A stretch of DNA of 64,000 nt from Providencia hangzhouensis (GTDB lineage: Bacteria > Pseudomonadota > Gammaproteobacteria > Enterobacterales > Enterobacteriaceae): NCBI RefSeq assembly GCF_029193595.2, contig NZ_CP135052.1, positions 1,488,001-1,552,000 on the forward strand. The letters are read 5' to 3'. Made by a program: the position numbers and the translations under genes. The notes beneath the pieces were generated by a model. That model had not been told where the DNA came from and searched no databases. It saw nothing but the letters and a program-made list of their open reading frames with translations. This document shows, piece by piece, positions 9,240 through 17,395 of this stretch. How positions within the stretch are numbered: the first letter of the stretch is position 1; every line of letters starts with the position of its first letter.

Positions 9240-9266
9240 AAGAGGGTAATAAAAAAATACCCTCTT
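9240..9266 (-). terminator. Hairpin, likely terminator of the ydcH-like gene
   Basis: Nine-base perfect stem (AAGAGGGTA / TACCCTCTT) with an A-rich nine-base loop, about 130 bases beyond the stop of the 9394-9606 gene. On the minus strand the stem is followed by TTTTATTACG, a modest T tract. Confidence 0.6.
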
Positions 9267-9393
9267 ATATTAGTGTGAAACAACACTAGCTAACGTTAAA
9301 TGATCGATAGAATATCATTATCTTTTAGGATGTTAGCCCAGTTTTTGAATTTCATTATGTGAGAAAAACAACTAATACTATTATCGTGATAAC

Positions 9394-9606
9394 CTATTGA
9401 CTCGAGAGCATTATTTTTTGCATTTCATCTTTAAGATGTAATTTTTCTTTTTTTAGCTTAGCGACATGCTCATTGTAACCAGCACCAGAAGGCCCTTCTA
9501 ATTTGCTGATTTCTTTGTCGAGTTGATGATGTTTTTCATAAAGAGTTTGAAAACGGGGATGTGTAGAGATTAATTTTGAAACTAAATCTTGATCTGCTGA
9601 TAACAT
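9394..9606 (-). CDS. YdcH family protein (DUF465)
   Basis: 70 aa, the usual size of this family. It is entirely helical and charged, with the family pattern HPRFQTLYEKHHQLDKEI followed by a glycine turn (GPSGAG) and KLKKEKLHLKDEM, which would fold as a helical hairpin or short coiled coil. Function is not established for the family. A strong GGAGG Shine-Dalgarno lies five bases before the ATG. The gene is monocistronic, with its own downstream hairpin. E. coli YdcH is the nearest relative I remember. Confidence 0.85.
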   Translation of the reverse strand: MLSADQDLVSKLISTHPRFQTLYEKHHQLDKEISKLEGPSGAGYNEHVAKLKKEKLHLKDEMQKIMLSSQ

Positions 9607-9873
9607 ACTACCTCCTCAGAATATATTAAGCCTCAGTTTCAGTATAAACAGTGCATGCATTTTGTACATCCAAATAGCTTGTAATTTACATAATTTTTAT
9701 TAGTTTTATGATCCTTCTACTAGAATTAAGTAGTATTACATGGCTTTTACCTGAGTTATCTATATTTTTGTAATTAAGAATCATCTATAGTGATAATTAC
9801 GGTGTAAATGACTTAACATGGATAAAAGACTGGTTTTAAAAATTAGTTTTGTGTTCTTAAATAGGAATAAATA

Positions 9874-10350
9874 ATGAAAAAAGCGATTTTATCTGTAATG
9901 GCGGCGGCACTAATTTCATCTTGTGCAGTAGCAACGGAAGATTTGGAAAAGATCGCGCCATACCCAAAAGCAGAATCGGGTATGACTCGTCATGTGATTG
10001 AATTAACCAAGCAACAAAATGAAAATGACTTTATGGTTGAGTTAGTTATTGGAAAAACGATCAAAGCAGATTGTAACCGCCAATGGTTTATGGGTGACCT
10101 AGACAGAAAGACGTTGGAAGGCTGGGGCTATGATTATTATAAACTCGACGAAGTAAAAGGCCCGGCATCCACTATGATGGGATGCTCTGAGCCTGCAAAA
10201 GACAGTTTTGTGACGACTCAATTAGGCGATGATGCATTTGTGCGTTATAACAGCAAATTACCGATTGTGGTTTATGCTCCGAAAGATATGCAAGTAAAAT
10301 ATCGTATCTGGTCTACAGACGATAAATTAATTGATTCAGTTACAAAATAA
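9874..10350 (+). CDS. eco: Ecotin, periplasmic serine protease inhibitor
   Basis: 158 aa. A Sec signal peptide of about 20 residues is followed by the conserved ecotin fold: LEKIAPYPKAESGM, the TLEGWGYDYY core, the reactive-site loop STMMGC (P1 Met, flanked by the disulfide Cys) and RYNSKLPIVVY. Ecotin homodimers bind two trypsin-like proteases in the periplasm and protect the cell from host proteases such as neutrophil elastase. The P1-P1' Met-Met pair is kept; the residue before the Cys is Gly where E. coli has Ala. AGGA lies eight bases before the ATG. A hairpin series follows the stop. Confidence 0.95.
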   Translation: MKKAILSVMAAALISSCAVATEDLEKIAPYPKAESGMTRHVIELTKQQNENDFMVELVIGKTIKADCNRQWFMGDLDRKTLEGWGYDYYKLDEVKGPASTMMGCSEPAKDSFVTTQLGDDAFVRYNSKLPIVVYAPKDMQVKYRIWSTDDKLIDSVTK

Positions 10351-10362
10351 ATATTAAAGAAA

Positions 10363-10381
10363 ATGCCGCGTTTAGCGGCAT
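10363..10381 (+). terminator. Hairpin after ecotin gene
   Basis: Seven-base stem ATGCCGC / GCGGCAT with a five-base loop, 12 bases after the eco stop. Followed by only two T, so it may be a weak terminator. The same ATGCCGC stem recurs at 10526-10544. Confidence 0.5.
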
Positions 10382-10476
10382 TCAGACTGCTGACAAACAT
10401 ATTATGTTTGGCGGTAAGTCTAATAGGTTTTGAAAATAAATCAGGAAAATCAATTTATTGATTTTCGGCTGATAAC

Positions 10477-10513
10477 ACAAAGCGGGAAAAACCACGCTTT
10501 TATCCCGCTTTGT
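10477..10513. repeat. 11-bp inverted repeat
   Basis: ACAAAGCGGGA at 10477-10487 and its exact complement at 10503-10513, with a 15-base spacer. No T tract follows. It is the middle of three hairpins between eco and uspF. Confidence 0.6.
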
Positions 10514-10523
10514 CAACAACCTC

Positions 10524-10549
10524 AAATGCCGCATTTAGCGGCATTTTTT
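10524..10549 (+). terminator. Rho-independent terminator between eco and uspF
   Basis: Nine-base perfect stem (AAATGCCGC / GCGGCATTT) with a five-base loop and a six-T tract. The T run favours plus-strand transcription from eco, but the AAA at its left edge may also help end uspF, which converges on it. Confidence 0.8.
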
Positions 10550-10561
10550 ATAGAAACCAAT

Positions 10562-10999
10562 TTAGCGAATAACGAAGACAGATGTTTTCGCATGGCGCAC
10601 GATTGCAGAGGCTGTTGAACCTAATAAATAGGTTGAAGTGCTTGGGTGATGGGAGCCTACAACAATGAGATCTGCGCTAATTTCTTGCGCATAATCTAAG
10701 ATTTCATCTTTAGCTGAACCAATACCAATTTTGCAGTTAATCCGTTCATCAGCAACTTTGATATCTTTAATGACTTCTTCTAACGCACGCATTGCAAGGA
10801 TTGAGCGTTCCGCAGAATCTTTGTTGCTTTCTGGTAATGCGGCAATTTCAATACCAAAAAATAACTCAAGGCTCGGAATAACGGATAGAAAATGAATTTC
10901 AGCTGAGCTTAGTTGCGCTAGTGCCTCAACGTGTTTGATGATCTCTTGGTTTAATTCATCTTCTAACAAATCAATAGGGACTAGGATTTTTTTATACAT
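10562..10999 (-). CDS. uspF: Universal stress protein UspF-type
   Basis: 145 aa, single Usp domain. It follows E. coli UspF closely: KILVPIDL at the N-terminus, VEALAQLSSAEIHFLSVIPSL, and the C-terminal nucleotide-binding stretch GSHHPSTSTYLLGSTASAIVRHA ending in SVFVIR. UspF-type proteins are small cytoplasmic homodimers that bind adenine nucleotides and are made under stress; their exact output is not known. GAGG lies five bases before the ATG. The gene is monocistronic and converges on eco. Confidence 0.9.
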   Translation of the reverse strand: MYKKILVPIDLLEDELNQEIIKHVEALAQLSSAEIHFLSVIPSLELFFGIEIAALPESNKDSAERSILAMRALEEVIKDIKVADERINCKIGIGSAKDEILDYAQEISADLIVVGSHHPSTSTYLLGSTASAIVRHAKTSVFVIR

Positions 11000-11298
11000 A
11001 GCTACCTCATTTTCGTATTATTTAAAATTAATTACAAAAGGTTATCTACAATATACTATAAGTTAAATGAAAAGTAATAAATGCTATAACGTGCGCATTT
11101 ATAGCGATAATCTAAAAATGACATAGCTTCTTCTTTGAAAAGAAAGAATAATTATTATCAACTCTCAGTGTTATTTACAAATCACACAGAGACTTTTAAC
11201 AAAATATATGCGAAGATCGCGGTAAGTTGCTTAACTAATTGATTTAAATGTGTTATTTGAATGATAATTGTTTTGTTTTTCATTAAAGAACCTATTTT

Positions 11299-12228
11299 AT
11301 GACTATGAATAATGCTTCAACACAGAAAAAAAGTGATTTTGAAATCCAACAAATAAAATTTAAAGCCGCAAAAAAAAGTACCTTAGTCAGTGTTGTCGTA
11401 AATATTTTCTTATCGATTTGGCAGATAATTGTTGGTATTTTTTCTCATTCTTCCGGGTTAGTCGCTGACGGTATTCATACATTATCGGATTTGGTCGCTG
11501 ATTTTGTGGTGTTGATAGCCAATAAGAAAAGCCACAAGAAGCCAGATGAAGACCATCCATATGGTCATTTTCGTTATGAAAATGGCGCTTCATTAATATT
11601 AGGTATTATTTTATTAATTGTGGGCGTGGGAATGGTTTGGTCAGCGATTGAAAAATTACTGAAACCTGAGTTAATTCCTGAAGTTCACTCAATTGCATTG
11701 ATTGTTGCACTGATTGCTTTAGTCGCAAAAGAGGGGCTGTTTCGCTATATGTTGCATGTCGCGAAAAAAGTAAACTCCAGTATGTTAGTGGCGAATGCAT
11801 GGCATGCTCGTTCCGATGCGGCTTCCTCCCTAGTGGTGGCCATTGGTATTGTTGGTAGCTTGTGTGGGTTTAAAATTTTTGACCCACTGGCCGCGTTGAT
11901 TGTAGGGACATTTGTTTTTCGGATGGGGTTTAAATTCACCAATCAATCCATGCAAGATTTAATGGATAAAGGCGCAGACGAAGAAACTTTGCAGGAAATC
12001 CGTTCTGTTTTGGATAATATTAGTGAGTTATCAGGATATCATGATTTAAAAACACGTAAATCGGGTGACTTTTTATTGGTGGATGTGCATTTAGAGCTTG
12101 ATGGAAATATGAGTATTACTGTTGGCCATGAAATTGCGGTAAATGTGCGTAAAAAATTGATGGAAAACCCATTAATTTTGGATGTTATGACCCACCTTGA
12201 CCCGTATGACAAAGACGCTAAGCATTAA
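11299..12228 (+). CDS. Cation diffusion facilitator (CDF) metal exporter
   Basis: 309 aa with six predicted membrane helices between about residues 28 and 215 and a cytoplasmic C-terminal domain (about 220-300) of the CDF dimerisation type. Both transport-site motifs are present: HxxxD in helix 2 (His60-Asp64) and HxxxD in helix 5 (His169-Asp173). A DHPYGH motif lies between helices 2 and 3. Such transporters expel divalent metal ions, usually Zn2+ or Fe2+, in exchange for protons. It is not the standard enterobacterial FieF or ZitB by sequence; it is closer to the MMT1/MamB-like group. The metal cannot be read from sequence alone. A good terminator follows, and the gene is monocistronic. Confidence 0.85.
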   Translation: MTMNNASTQKKSDFEIQQIKFKAAKKSTLVSVVVNIFLSIWQIIVGIFSHSSGLVADGIHTLSDLVADFVVLIANKKSHKKPDEDHPYGHFRYENGASLILGIILLIVGVGMVWSAIEKLLKPELIPEVHSIALIVALIALVAKEGLFRYMLHVAKKVNSSMLVANAWHARSDAASSLVVAIGIVGSLCGFKIFDPLAALIVGTFVFRMGFKFTNQSMQDLMDKGADEETLQEIRSVLDNISELSGYHDLKTRKSGDFLLVDVHLELDGNMSITVGHEIAVNVRKKLMENPLILDVMTHLDPYDKDAKH

Positions 12229-12254
12229 TCACACATTTATTTTATTTTTCGATA

Positions 12255-12285
12255 AAAACCGAGCTTTAAAGTGGCTCGGTTTTTT
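12255..12285 (+). terminator. Rho-independent terminator of the CDF gene
   Basis: Ten-base stem AAAACCGAGC / GCTCGGTTTT with a nine-base loop running into further T residues, 26 bases after the stop. Confidence 0.9.
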
Positions 12286-12462
12286 ATTGCAAGCTATTAT
12301 GTAAAATCAACACATTAATTATTGCACCTGATTGATAACAAGGCGAAAATTAATAAGCAGTTTCAAGATGGCACAATAAGGTATTTGTTTCAAAATATAG
12401 GGCAAATGTAGCAAACCCCACAAAATGCTCTCTATAGTGATTATTGAATGATTGAGGAAAAA

Positions 12463-13503
12463 ATGCGGTTAACTCAAGAACAATGTCAGACATTTCGCGC
12501 CCCAAAGGTTATTGCCCTTACTAATCAAAATGGTATGAAGGTTATTCTCAGTAGCCTAGGAGCTAGTTGGGTTAGCTGTATACTTCCACTAGCAACAGGA
12601 AAACGAGATGTTGTTTTAGGTTCACCCAATATGGCTAAACAGATGGAACAGGGGGTATACCTTGGTTCAATCGTTGGGCGAGTTGCTAACCGCATAAACA
12701 ATTCACAATTCACGCTAAATGAACAGCATTATCAACTTTCGAATAACCAAGGTGTACATTGCTTGAATGGTGGAAAACACAGTTTTAGCCATCGCATATG
12801 GGGTATTTTTCAACCAACACCCCAAAAAGCTGTTTTTTCTTTGACGTCGCCTGTTGGTGATCAAGGCTTTCCGGGGCAGTTAGACGTTGAAGTGAGCTAT
12901 GAACTTACAGAAGATAATCAAGTCGTTATTCACCATGCTTATCAATCGACAGAAGCTTACCCTGTTAATCTTGCGAATCACATCTACTTTAACTTAGCGG
13001 GGGAGGACTCGGTCAGAACGGCTTTGGAACATGATTTATATATTGATGCAGACCAATATTTGCCGACAGATATGGACGGTATCCCAACGGGAGAGTGGTA
13101 TAACGTTGCAGATACAAATTTTGATTTTCGCCAAAGTAAACGGATTGGCCGAGATTTCTTACAAGATGATGACCAACGTCGTGTTGGGGGGTATGACCAT
13201 ACGTTTATATTAAACAACACATTAACCGATGGTCTGCAGACGGTGGCAACCCTCGGGGCACCAAGTGGTGATGTGCGGCTAAATATCGCAACCACGCAGC
13301 CTGCATTACATGTGTACAGTGGAAATAACCTGCTTGCAACGTCGGGGAAAACACGAACGTATGTCCCTTATTCAGGGGTAGTGATAGCAACCCAGTTTCC
13401 AGCAGATGCAATCAATCACCCTGAGCGGGGAGAACAATACAGTTCGATTGCATTTCCTCAACAAATGTACCAAAACCAAACGCGTTACCAATTTGTTTTC
13501 TAA
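12463..13503 (+). CDS. GalM-like aldose 1-epimerase paralogue lacking catalytic residues
   Basis: 346 aa. It has the galactose mutarotase fold and aligns end to end with the second copy at 45246. Conserved parts include GRVANRI, DQGFPG, YFNLAG, YLPTD and GGYDHTF. Two active-site residues are changed. The catalytic His of the LHGG motif is Asn (LNGG, residue 102). The catalytic Glu of FETQ is Ala (IATQ, residue 309). The remaining His (NHIYFNL) and Asp (GGYDHTF) are kept. Mutarotase activity is therefore unlikely; it may bind a sugar or be decaying. The start was chosen because GAGG lies five bases before ATG 12463; a longer ATG at 12448 lacks a ribosome binding site. It stands alone, away from the gal operon. 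Confidence 0.88.
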   Translation: MRLTQEQCQTFRAPKVIALTNQNGMKVILSSLGASWVSCILPLATGKRDVVLGSPNMAKQMEQGVYLGSIVGRVANRINNSQFTLNEQHYQLSNNQGVHCLNGGKHSFSHRIWGIFQPTPQKAVFSLTSPVGDQGFPGQLDVEVSYELTEDNQVVIHHAYQSTEAYPVNLANHIYFNLAGEDSVRTALEHDLYIDADQYLPTDMDGIPTGEWYNVADTNFDFRQSKRIGRDFLQDDDQRRVGGYDHTFILNNTLTDGLQTVATLGAPSGDVRLNIATTQPALHVYSGNNLLATSGKTRTYVPYSGVVIATQFPADAINHPERGEQYSSIAFPQQMYQNQTRYQFVF

Positions 13504-13516
13504 TACAATAGTGAAT

Positions 13517-13546
13517 ATTCAGCGCCTCTATATTAAGGCGCTGAAT
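13517..13546. terminator. Hairpin between galM-like gene and prpD
   Basis: Perfect 11-base stem (ATTCAGCGCCT / AGGCGCTGAAT) with an eight-base loop, between two convergent genes. T tracts on either side are short, so it is probably a moderate bidirectional terminator. Confidence 0.65.
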
Positions 13547-13574
13547 TACTCGCCAGTTAATAATTTCCTTAGTC

Positions 13575-15029
13575 TTAAATAACGAATAGATCCATATATT
13601 CATTGACAGGCATTTTTTCTAGCATTGGCTTATCGAGAGAGGCTTTTAGAATTCGAATTTGTTGAGCCTCTGGGAATTGCCTTGCTAAATTAATTCTAAA
13701 TTTATTTAATAACAATGGCATCCCTTCTTTACGGCGGCGTTTATGGCCAACAGGATATTCGATAACAACTTCATCAAGCACTTGCCCATCCTTCAATGTA
13801 ATGGTTAACCCATTGCTAATCGAACGTTTTTCAGGGTCATGATAGTCTCGGGTAAACTGTGCATCTTCAGTGCAATGCATTTTTGCACGTAATGCATCAA
13901 TACGCTCATCTTTGGCAATATTATCTTCATAATCAGCAGCCGTTAAACGACCAAAAATTAATGGGATAGCGACCATATATTGAATGCAATGGTCACGATC
14001 TGCCGGGTTATGTAATGGGCCTTTTTTATCAATGATACGAATACAAGCTTCATGGGTGCGTATGGCAATAGACTCAATATCTTGAGCCGTTTTTCCTAAT
14101 TTTTCGAGGGTTTGGTGGAGTTGTAACGCTGCCTCTACTGCTGTTTGGGAATGAAACTCAGCAGGGAAAGAAATCTTAAACAACACATTTTCCATAACAT
14201 AGGAGCCATAAGGACGTTGAAAACACAGGGGTTGTCCATTAAATAAAACATCGTAGAAGCCCCAGGTTTTAGCCGTTAGCGCCGTTGGGTAGCCCATTTC
14301 CCCTTTTTGAGCCATTAAAGCCAGCCGTACAGCACGGGAGGTGGCGTCACCTGCCGCCCATGACTTGCGAGACCCTGTATTGGGGCTGTGGCGGTAGGTA
14401 CGTAAGCTGTGACCATCAATCCACGCTTGGGAAACAGCATTGAGAATTTGTTCTCTTTCCAGCCCCAATAGATGAGAAACAACCGCAGTTGATGCCACTT
14501 TGACTAAAATAACATGGTCGAGCCCGACTTGGTTAAAGGCATTTTCTAGTGCGATGCAGCCTTGAATTTCATGCGCTTTAATTAATGCAGTCAAAACATC
14601 TCTAATAACTAGCGGGGGCTTGCCTTTCGCAATGTTTTCACGAGAAAGCCAATCCGCAGTGGCTAAAATACCACCAAGGTTATCCGACGGGTGGCCCCAT
14701 TCGGCAGCCAGCCAAGTGTCATTAAAGTCGAGCCAACGGCACATTGTGCCAAGATTAAATGCGCCTTGCACTGGGTCTAATTGAAATTGGGTGCCTGGGA
14801 TTTTTGTGCCATTTGGCACAATCGTACCCGGAACGATAGGCCCTAATAATTTTTTACATGCAGGGTATTCAAGGGATTCCATACCGCAACCAAGGGTATC
14901 GAGCAGGCAATGATAAGCCGTATCATAGGCGAGGTCAGAAATAATTGGGTAATCCATTACATAATCAACAATATCGCTGATCACTTTATCAAATTCAATT
15001 TGTTGCGAACGCACGGTTTGTGTTGTCAT
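13575..15029 (-). CDS. prpD: 2-methylcitrate dehydratase
   Basis: 484 aa, the expected size of PrpD (about 483). It belongs to the MmgE/PrpD family and dehydrates 2-methylcitrate to 2-methyl-cis-aconitate in the methylcitrate cycle of propionate breakdown. Recognisable PrpD segments include [33 protein letters not shown] near residue 95-120, [10 protein letters not shown] and the C-terminal [11 protein letters not shown]. It is the third gene of prpBCD, 11 bases after prpC, and therefore under the same sigma-54 promoter. No prpE follows: the next gene is a convergent galM-like gene. Confidence 0.95.
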   Translation of the reverse strand: MTTQTVRSQQIEFDKVISDIVDYVMDYPIISDLAYDTAYHCLLDTLGCGMESLEYPACKKLLGPIVPGTIVPNGTKIPGTQFQLDPVQGAFNLGTMCRWLDFNDTWLAAEWGHPSDNLGGILATADWLSRENIAKGKPPLVIRDVLTALIKAHEIQGCIALENAFNQVGLDHVILVKVASTAVVSHLLGLEREQILNAVSQAWIDGHSLRTYRHSPNTGSRKSWAAGDATSRAVRLALMAQKGEMGYPTALTAKTWGFYDVLFNGQPLCFQRPYGSYVMENVLFKISFPAEFHSQTAVEAALQLHQTLEKLGKTAQDIESIAIRTHEACIRIIDKKGPLHNPADRDHCIQYMVAIPLIFGRLTAADYEDNIAKDERIDALRAKMHCTEDAQFTRDYHDPEKRSISNGLTITLKDGQVLDEVVIEYPVGHKRRRKEGMPLLLNKFRINLARQFPEAQQIRILKASLDKPMLEKMPVNEYMDLFVI

Positions 15030-15040
15030 TAGGTTACCTT

Positions 15041-16207
15041 TTAACGCTGTTCTATAGGAGTAAATAATTGATTTTCAGGACCAATATAGTTGGCTGAAGG
15101 ACGAATAATTTTATTATCTTGTCGTTGCTCAATAATATGTGCTGACCAGCCAGCGGTACGTGCCATAACAAATAATGGGGTAAACATGGCGGTGGGAATG
15201 CCCATAAGGTGATAAGCCACAGCAGAAAACCAATCTAAATTTGGAAACATGTTTTTTTCACGTTTCATTACGGATTCAATTCGATCCGCAACGGTATAAA
15301 GATGTCGATTTAGGCTCTGTTCTGATAACTGTAAAGCGACAGACTTGATAATAGGGTGGCGGGGGTCTGCGAGGGTATAAACGGGGTGGCCAAACCCAAT
15401 GATAACCTCACTATTTTTAACGCGTGCTGTAATATCTTGCTCTGCTTCCTCCATTGAGGCATAACGTTGCTGAATTTCTAATGAAACTTCATTTGCCCCC
15501 CCGTGTTTTGGGCCACGCAAAGCGGCAATTGCACCTGTCATCGCAGAGTAAAAATCCGTGCCTGTTCCCGCAATAACCCTTGCTGCGAATGTCGATGCGT
15601 TAAATTCATGTTCTGCGTATAAAATTGCCGCAATATGCATAAATTTTTCCCATTGAGCAGGGGGCTTTTTACCGTGTAATAGATGCAAGAAATGCGCGCC
15701 AATTGAATCATCATCAGTTTGGGTTTCAATACGTCTTCCATGGTGGCTAAAGTGATACCAATACAACAACATCGAACCCAGTGACGCTAATAAGCGATCA
15801 GCAATATCCCTAGCACCGGAAAAAGGGTGAGATTCTTTTTCGGGTAACACGCAGCCCATCATTGATACGCCTGTGCGCATGACGTCCATTGGGTGCGCGT
15901 TCGCGGGTATGGATTCTAACGTTTGTTTAACACTTGCCGGTAACCCCCGAAGAGATTGCAGCTTTTCTTTATATGAAACGAGTTCGGTTGCTGTCGGCAG
16001 CCTTTCATGGATGAGCAAATGCGCGATTTCTTCAAATTCACATTGTGTGGCTAAGTCGTGAATGTCAAACCCGCGATAATGCAGGTCATTACCATTACGC
16101 CCAACGGTACAAAGTGCGGTATTTCCTGCAGTAATACCTGAAAGTGCAACGGATTTTTTAGGTTTAAATTGAGGTGTTTCAGTACGACTAAGTTGTTCAT
16201 TCATCAT
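15041..16207 (-). CDS. prpC: 2-methylcitrate synthase
   Basis: 388 aa. A citrate-synthase-fold enzyme that condenses propionyl-CoA with oxaloacetate to 2-methylcitrate. Family features are visible: GNTALCTVG and [10 protein letters not shown] at the N-terminus, [10 protein letters not shown], the CoA/active-site region GPKHGGANE, and [15 protein letters not shown]. It lies 58 bases after prpB and 11 before prpD, in the same operon. Two start methionines are adjacent (MMNEQ); the difference is trivial. Confidence 0.95.
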   Translation of the reverse strand: MMNEQLSRTETPQFKPKKSVALSGITAGNTALCTVGRNGNDLHYRGFDIHDLATQCEFEEIAHLLIHERLPTATELVSYKEKLQSLRGLPASVKQTLESIPANAHPMDVMRTGVSMMGCVLPEKESHPFSGARDIADRLLASLGSMLLYWYHFSHHGRRIETQTDDDSIGAHFLHLLHGKKPPAQWEKFMHIAAILYAEHEFNASTFAARVIAGTGTDFYSAMTGAIAALRGPKHGGANEVSLEIQQRYASMEEAEQDITARVKNSEVIIGFGHPVYTLADPRHPIIKSVALQLSEQSLNRHLYTVADRIESVMKREKNMFPNLDWFSAVAYHLMGIPTAMFTPLFVMARTAGWSAHIIEQRQDNKIIRPSANYIGPENQLFTPIEQR

Positions 16208-16265
16208 TTATTCCTTGTAGGGGACAGAGGCGATGCAACTTTTAGTAATGATAATTGCCTAAAAA

Positions 16266-17153
16266 TTAAGATTTATTCTTGGAAAATAACGCATCCAGTT
16301 TTTGTTCATAATCGTAATAATGAATACTTTGATACAGCTCTTCTCGAGTCTGCATAAGTGGAATGACACTTTTTTGAGTGCCCTCTTTGCGTAATGTTGT
16401 ATAAACCTGTTCAGCGGCTTTATTCATGGCTCGAAACGCAGACAGTGGATACAGCGCAATGGCAATGTCAACACTGCGTAGTTCATCAAGAGTAAATAAA
16501 GGGGTTTGACCAAATTCAGTTAAATTGGCCAGTACGGGAGCGGAGGTATTACTTGTAAACTGTTGATACATAGAAAGCTCAGTAATTGCCTCTGGAAAAA
16601 GCATGTCCGCACCGGCTTCTAAGTAGGCTTGTGCACGTTCCAGTGCGGCATCAATGCCTTCGACCGCTAATGCATCGGTTCGAGCCATAATGACAAAGCT
16701 GTCATCGGTTCGTGCATCAACAGCCGCCTTGATGCGGTCGACCATCTCTTGTGTCGAAACAATTTCTTTATTAGGACGATGGCCACAACGTTTTGCACCC
16801 ACTTGGTCTTCAATATGCAACCCTGCCGCACCGGCTTTACAAAAGGATTTCACCGTGCGGGCGACATTAAAAGCAGAAGGGCCAAAGCCAATATCGGCAT
16901 CGACCATAAGTGGTAAGTCACATACATCAGTAATGCGTCGAATATCAATTAAAACATCATCTAACGTTGAAATACCTAAGTCCGGCATGCCCAGTGACCC
17001 CGCAGCGACGCCACCTCCAGATAAGTAAATAGCTTTATAGCCAGCTTGTTTTGCAAGGAGCGCGTGGTTGGCATTGATAGTTCCAACGAGCTGCAATGGA
17101 GATTCTTGCTTGATAGCCTCACGAAATTTTTGTCCTGCACTAAATGACGACAT
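16266..17153 (-). CDS. prpB: 2-methylisocitrate lyase
   Basis: 295 aa, typical length. It belongs to the isocitrate lyase/PEP mutase superfamily and cleaves 2-methylisocitrate to succinate and pyruvate. The catalytic KRCGH loop motif is present near residue 120, along with the metal-binding VDADIGFG and the YLSGGG substrate segment. It is the first gene of prpBCD. A sigma-54 promoter lies about 60 bases upstream, divergent from the activator gene prpR. Confidence 0.96.
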   Translation of the reverse strand: MSSFSAGQKFREAIKQESPLQLVGTINANHALLAKQAGYKAIYLSGGGVAAGSLGMPDLGISTLDDVLIDIRRITDVCDLPLMVDADIGFGPSAFNVARTVKSFCKAGAAGLHIEDQVGAKRCGHRPNKEIVSTQEMVDRIKAAVDARTDDSFVIMARTDALAVEGIDAALERAQAYLEAGADMLFPEAITELSMYQQFTSNTSAPVLANLTEFGQTPLFTLDELRSVDIAIALYPLSAFRAMNKAAEQVYTTLRKEGTQKSVIPLMQTREELYQSIHYYDYEQKLDALFSKNKS

Positions 17154-17210
17154 AATAGCCTCATATGATGTTAATTAATTGTAATGAAATTGAAATAACT
17201 ATAGTCATAT

Positions 17211-17227
17211 AGCAATTGACGTGCCAA
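17211..17227 (-). promoter_or_regulatory. Sigma-54 promoter of prpBCD
   Basis: On the minus strand the sequence reads TTGGCACG-TCAA-TTGCT, a perfect -24/-12 element: GG at 17225-17224, GC at 17213-17212, ten bases between. Transcription would start near 17200, about 47 bases before the prpB ATG. It fits control by the sigma-54 activator PrpR encoded opposite. Confidence 0.92.
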
Positions 17228-17331
17228 TCTGGCTCTAAATTACATGGGTATGCAAATGTGTTTAAAATCAAACTGATATTGTTTTTTTTGATTTGTGACG
17301 GGAAAAACAATTTTAAAATAATCGGTTGGTG

Positions 17332-17377
17332 TGTTTCGTTGAAACAAGATATTGTCAATTGAAACATAAATGAAACA
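17332..17377. promoter_or_regulatory. Putative PrpR upstream activator sites
   Basis: A 15-base palindrome TGTTTCGTTGAAACA (17332-17346) is followed by two more direct GAAACA copies at 17361 and 17372. The cluster sits about 105-165 bases upstream of the sigma-54 promoter, a normal enhancer distance, and next to the prpR start. PrpR binding is inferred from position. Confidence 0.45.
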
Positions 17378-17395
17378 TGGTAAGAAGGTATGGCG

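Noticed and set aside
12448..12462. Earlier ATG for the GalM-like gene
   Set aside because: GAGG is correctly spaced only for the ATG at 12463.
16654..17028. 124-codon plus-strand frame opposite prpB
   Set aside because: Antisense to a strongly conserved enzyme, and the product has no recognisable features.
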